A stretch of DNA of 7,286 nucleotides from Oscillospiraceae bacterium. GTDB lineage: Bacteria; Bacillota; Clostridia; Oscillospirales; Ruminococcaceae. This document shows positions 6,808 to 7,286 of the stretch, piece by piece (within the stretch, counting starts at the first letter, position 1; the number at the start of each line of letters is the position of its first letter). Under the pieces are notes generated by a model that worked only from the letters and a program-made list of their open reading frames with translations, ran no database searches and was not told the DNA's origin. The stretch lies in NCBI GenBank assembly GCA_017451665.1, contig JAFTNX010000225.1, positions 1-7,286 on the forward strand, in the 5' to 3' direction. The position numbers and the translations under genes are program-made.

Positions 6808-7173
6808 ATGGGAAAGTTTGTAGTTAGAGAAACAGCAACTGGCGTTAAGTTTGACCTTAAGGCTGGCAACGGCGAAGTTATCGCAACAAGTGAAGTTTAC
6901 ACAACTGAAGCAGCTTGTATGAAGGGCATTCAGAGTGTTAAGAACAACTGCGTTGGTGAAGTTGAAGACCAGACAGTTGAAGGCTTTGAAAAGGTTAAGC
7001 ACCCTAAGTTTGAAGTATATCAGGACAAGGCTGGCGAATTCAGATTCCGTCTTAAGGCTAAGAACGGCGAAATCATCGCTACAAGCGAAGGCTACAAGTC
7101 AAAGGCTAGCTGTATGAACGGTATCGAAAGCGTTAAGAAGAACGCTCCAGAAGCTGAACCAGAAAAGAAATAG
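6808..7173 (+). CDS. YegP/DUF1508-family protein with two tandem repeats
   Basis: A 121-residue soluble protein with no signal peptide or membrane helix, made of two copies of the DUF1508 (YegP) unit: residues about 3-48 and 67-112. The shared pattern is KFxVxxxxxGxxxFxLKAxNGExIATSExYxxxAxCMxGIxSVKxN; the second copy is the closer match to the family, with the typical FRFRLKAKNGEI core, while the first has VKFDLKAGNGEV and lacks the arginines. The fold is a small beta-beta-beta-alpha domain in known members; the biochemical role of the family is not established, so none is assigned. Codon choice is very biased (16 of 17 lysines are AAG, every glutamate is GAA), unlike the mixed use in the upstream operon, which together with the strong promoter and ribosome binding site predicts high expression. 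It is monocistronic as far as the window shows. The highly charged tail ends EPEKK. Confidence 0.92.
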   Translation: MGKFVVRETATGVKFDLKAGNGEVIATSEVYTTEAACMKGIQSVKNNCVGEVEDQTVEGFEKVKHPKFEVYQDKAGEFRFRLKAKNGEIIATSEGYKSKASCMNGIESVKKNAPEAEPEKK

Positions 7174-7286
7174 CCAGCGCAGACGCTGGACCCTCCTCCC
7201 CTCGCATTTCATTTGAGAATTGTCGAAGTTTTGAGTGCTCGGGGGTTATCGGTTTGCTAAGGCTCAGCTTATAAAGACAAAAATTA
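7174..7286 (+). other. Short GC-rich hairpin and unexplained downstream sequence
   Basis: Immediately after the TAG stop, CCAGCG (7174-7179), loop CAGA, CGCTGG (7184-7189) forms a perfect six-pair hairpin. It is followed by a C-rich stretch (ACCCTCCTCCCC, 7190-7201) and not by a T-run, so it is not a standard intrinsic terminator on this strand; it may act as a 3' stabilising or processing element of the preceding mRNA. A G-run at 7241-7245 could pair with the C-run at 7198-7201 across about 40 bases. No convincing gene, tRNA or promoter is visible in the rest before the window ends. Confidence 0.4.

Noticed and set aside
7174..7189. Intrinsic terminator for the YegP-like gene
   Set aside because: The hairpin is perfect but is followed by ACCCTCC, not a T-run, so it cannot be called a standard terminator.
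1..7286. CRISPR array, insertion sequence, tRNA or rRNA, or a phage/defence locus
   Set aside because: No spaced repeats, transposase, terminal inverted repeats, tRNA-like folds or nuclease/helicase motifs were seen on either strand.

Overview
The window looks like chromosome from a low-to-moderate GC member of the Clostridia, most likely an Oscillospiraceae/Ruminococcus-type gut bacterium. The reasons are strong AGGAGG-type ribosome binding sites, textbook sigma-A promoters, a preference for CTT, GTT, AAG and GAA codons, an ECF-type vitamin transporter subunit, and large multidomain surface proteins typical of these Gram-positives. The assignment is inferred from style; no marker gene is present.

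Layout. Positions 1-227 hold the 5' part of a minus-strand gene for an ECF transporter S component, cut by the window edge. Positions 228-401 are a divergent intergenic region with two sigma-A promoters back to back, both with 17-bp spacers. Positions 402-6626 form a clear two-gene operon: a 1373-residue exported protein with an N-terminal membrane hairpin, an alpha-helical TPR-like region, a von Willebrand factor A (vWA) domain with an intact MIDAS, a TIG/IPT-like domain and about 500 residues of unassigned beta-rich sequence; then, 21 bp later, a 693-residue protein with a signal peptide, a string of Ig/FnIII-like domains, three membrane helices and a cytoplasmic C-terminal zinc ribbon. A good intrinsic terminator closes the operon at 6633-6666. 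Positions 6705-7173 are an independent monocistronic unit: a sigma-A promoter, a stem-loop at the very 5' end of the transcript, a near-perfect ribosome binding site, and a 121-residue two-repeat YegP/DUF1508 protein with highly biased codons. Positions 7174-7286 carry a short GC-rich hairpin and otherwise no recognisable feature.

How the genes may work together. The two operon genes are predicted to place very large ectodomains outside the cell, one carrying a metal-dependent vWA adhesion fold and the other a membrane-anchored stalk linked to a cytoplasmic metal-binding tail. The most interesting hypothesis in the window is that they form an uncharacterised envelope complex in which an external vWA/beta-domain event is coupled across the membrane to the zinc ribbon. 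That is inferred from gene pairing and topology; nothing in the sequence names a ligand. The ECF subunit and the YegP-like gene have their own promoters and are probably unrelated neighbours.
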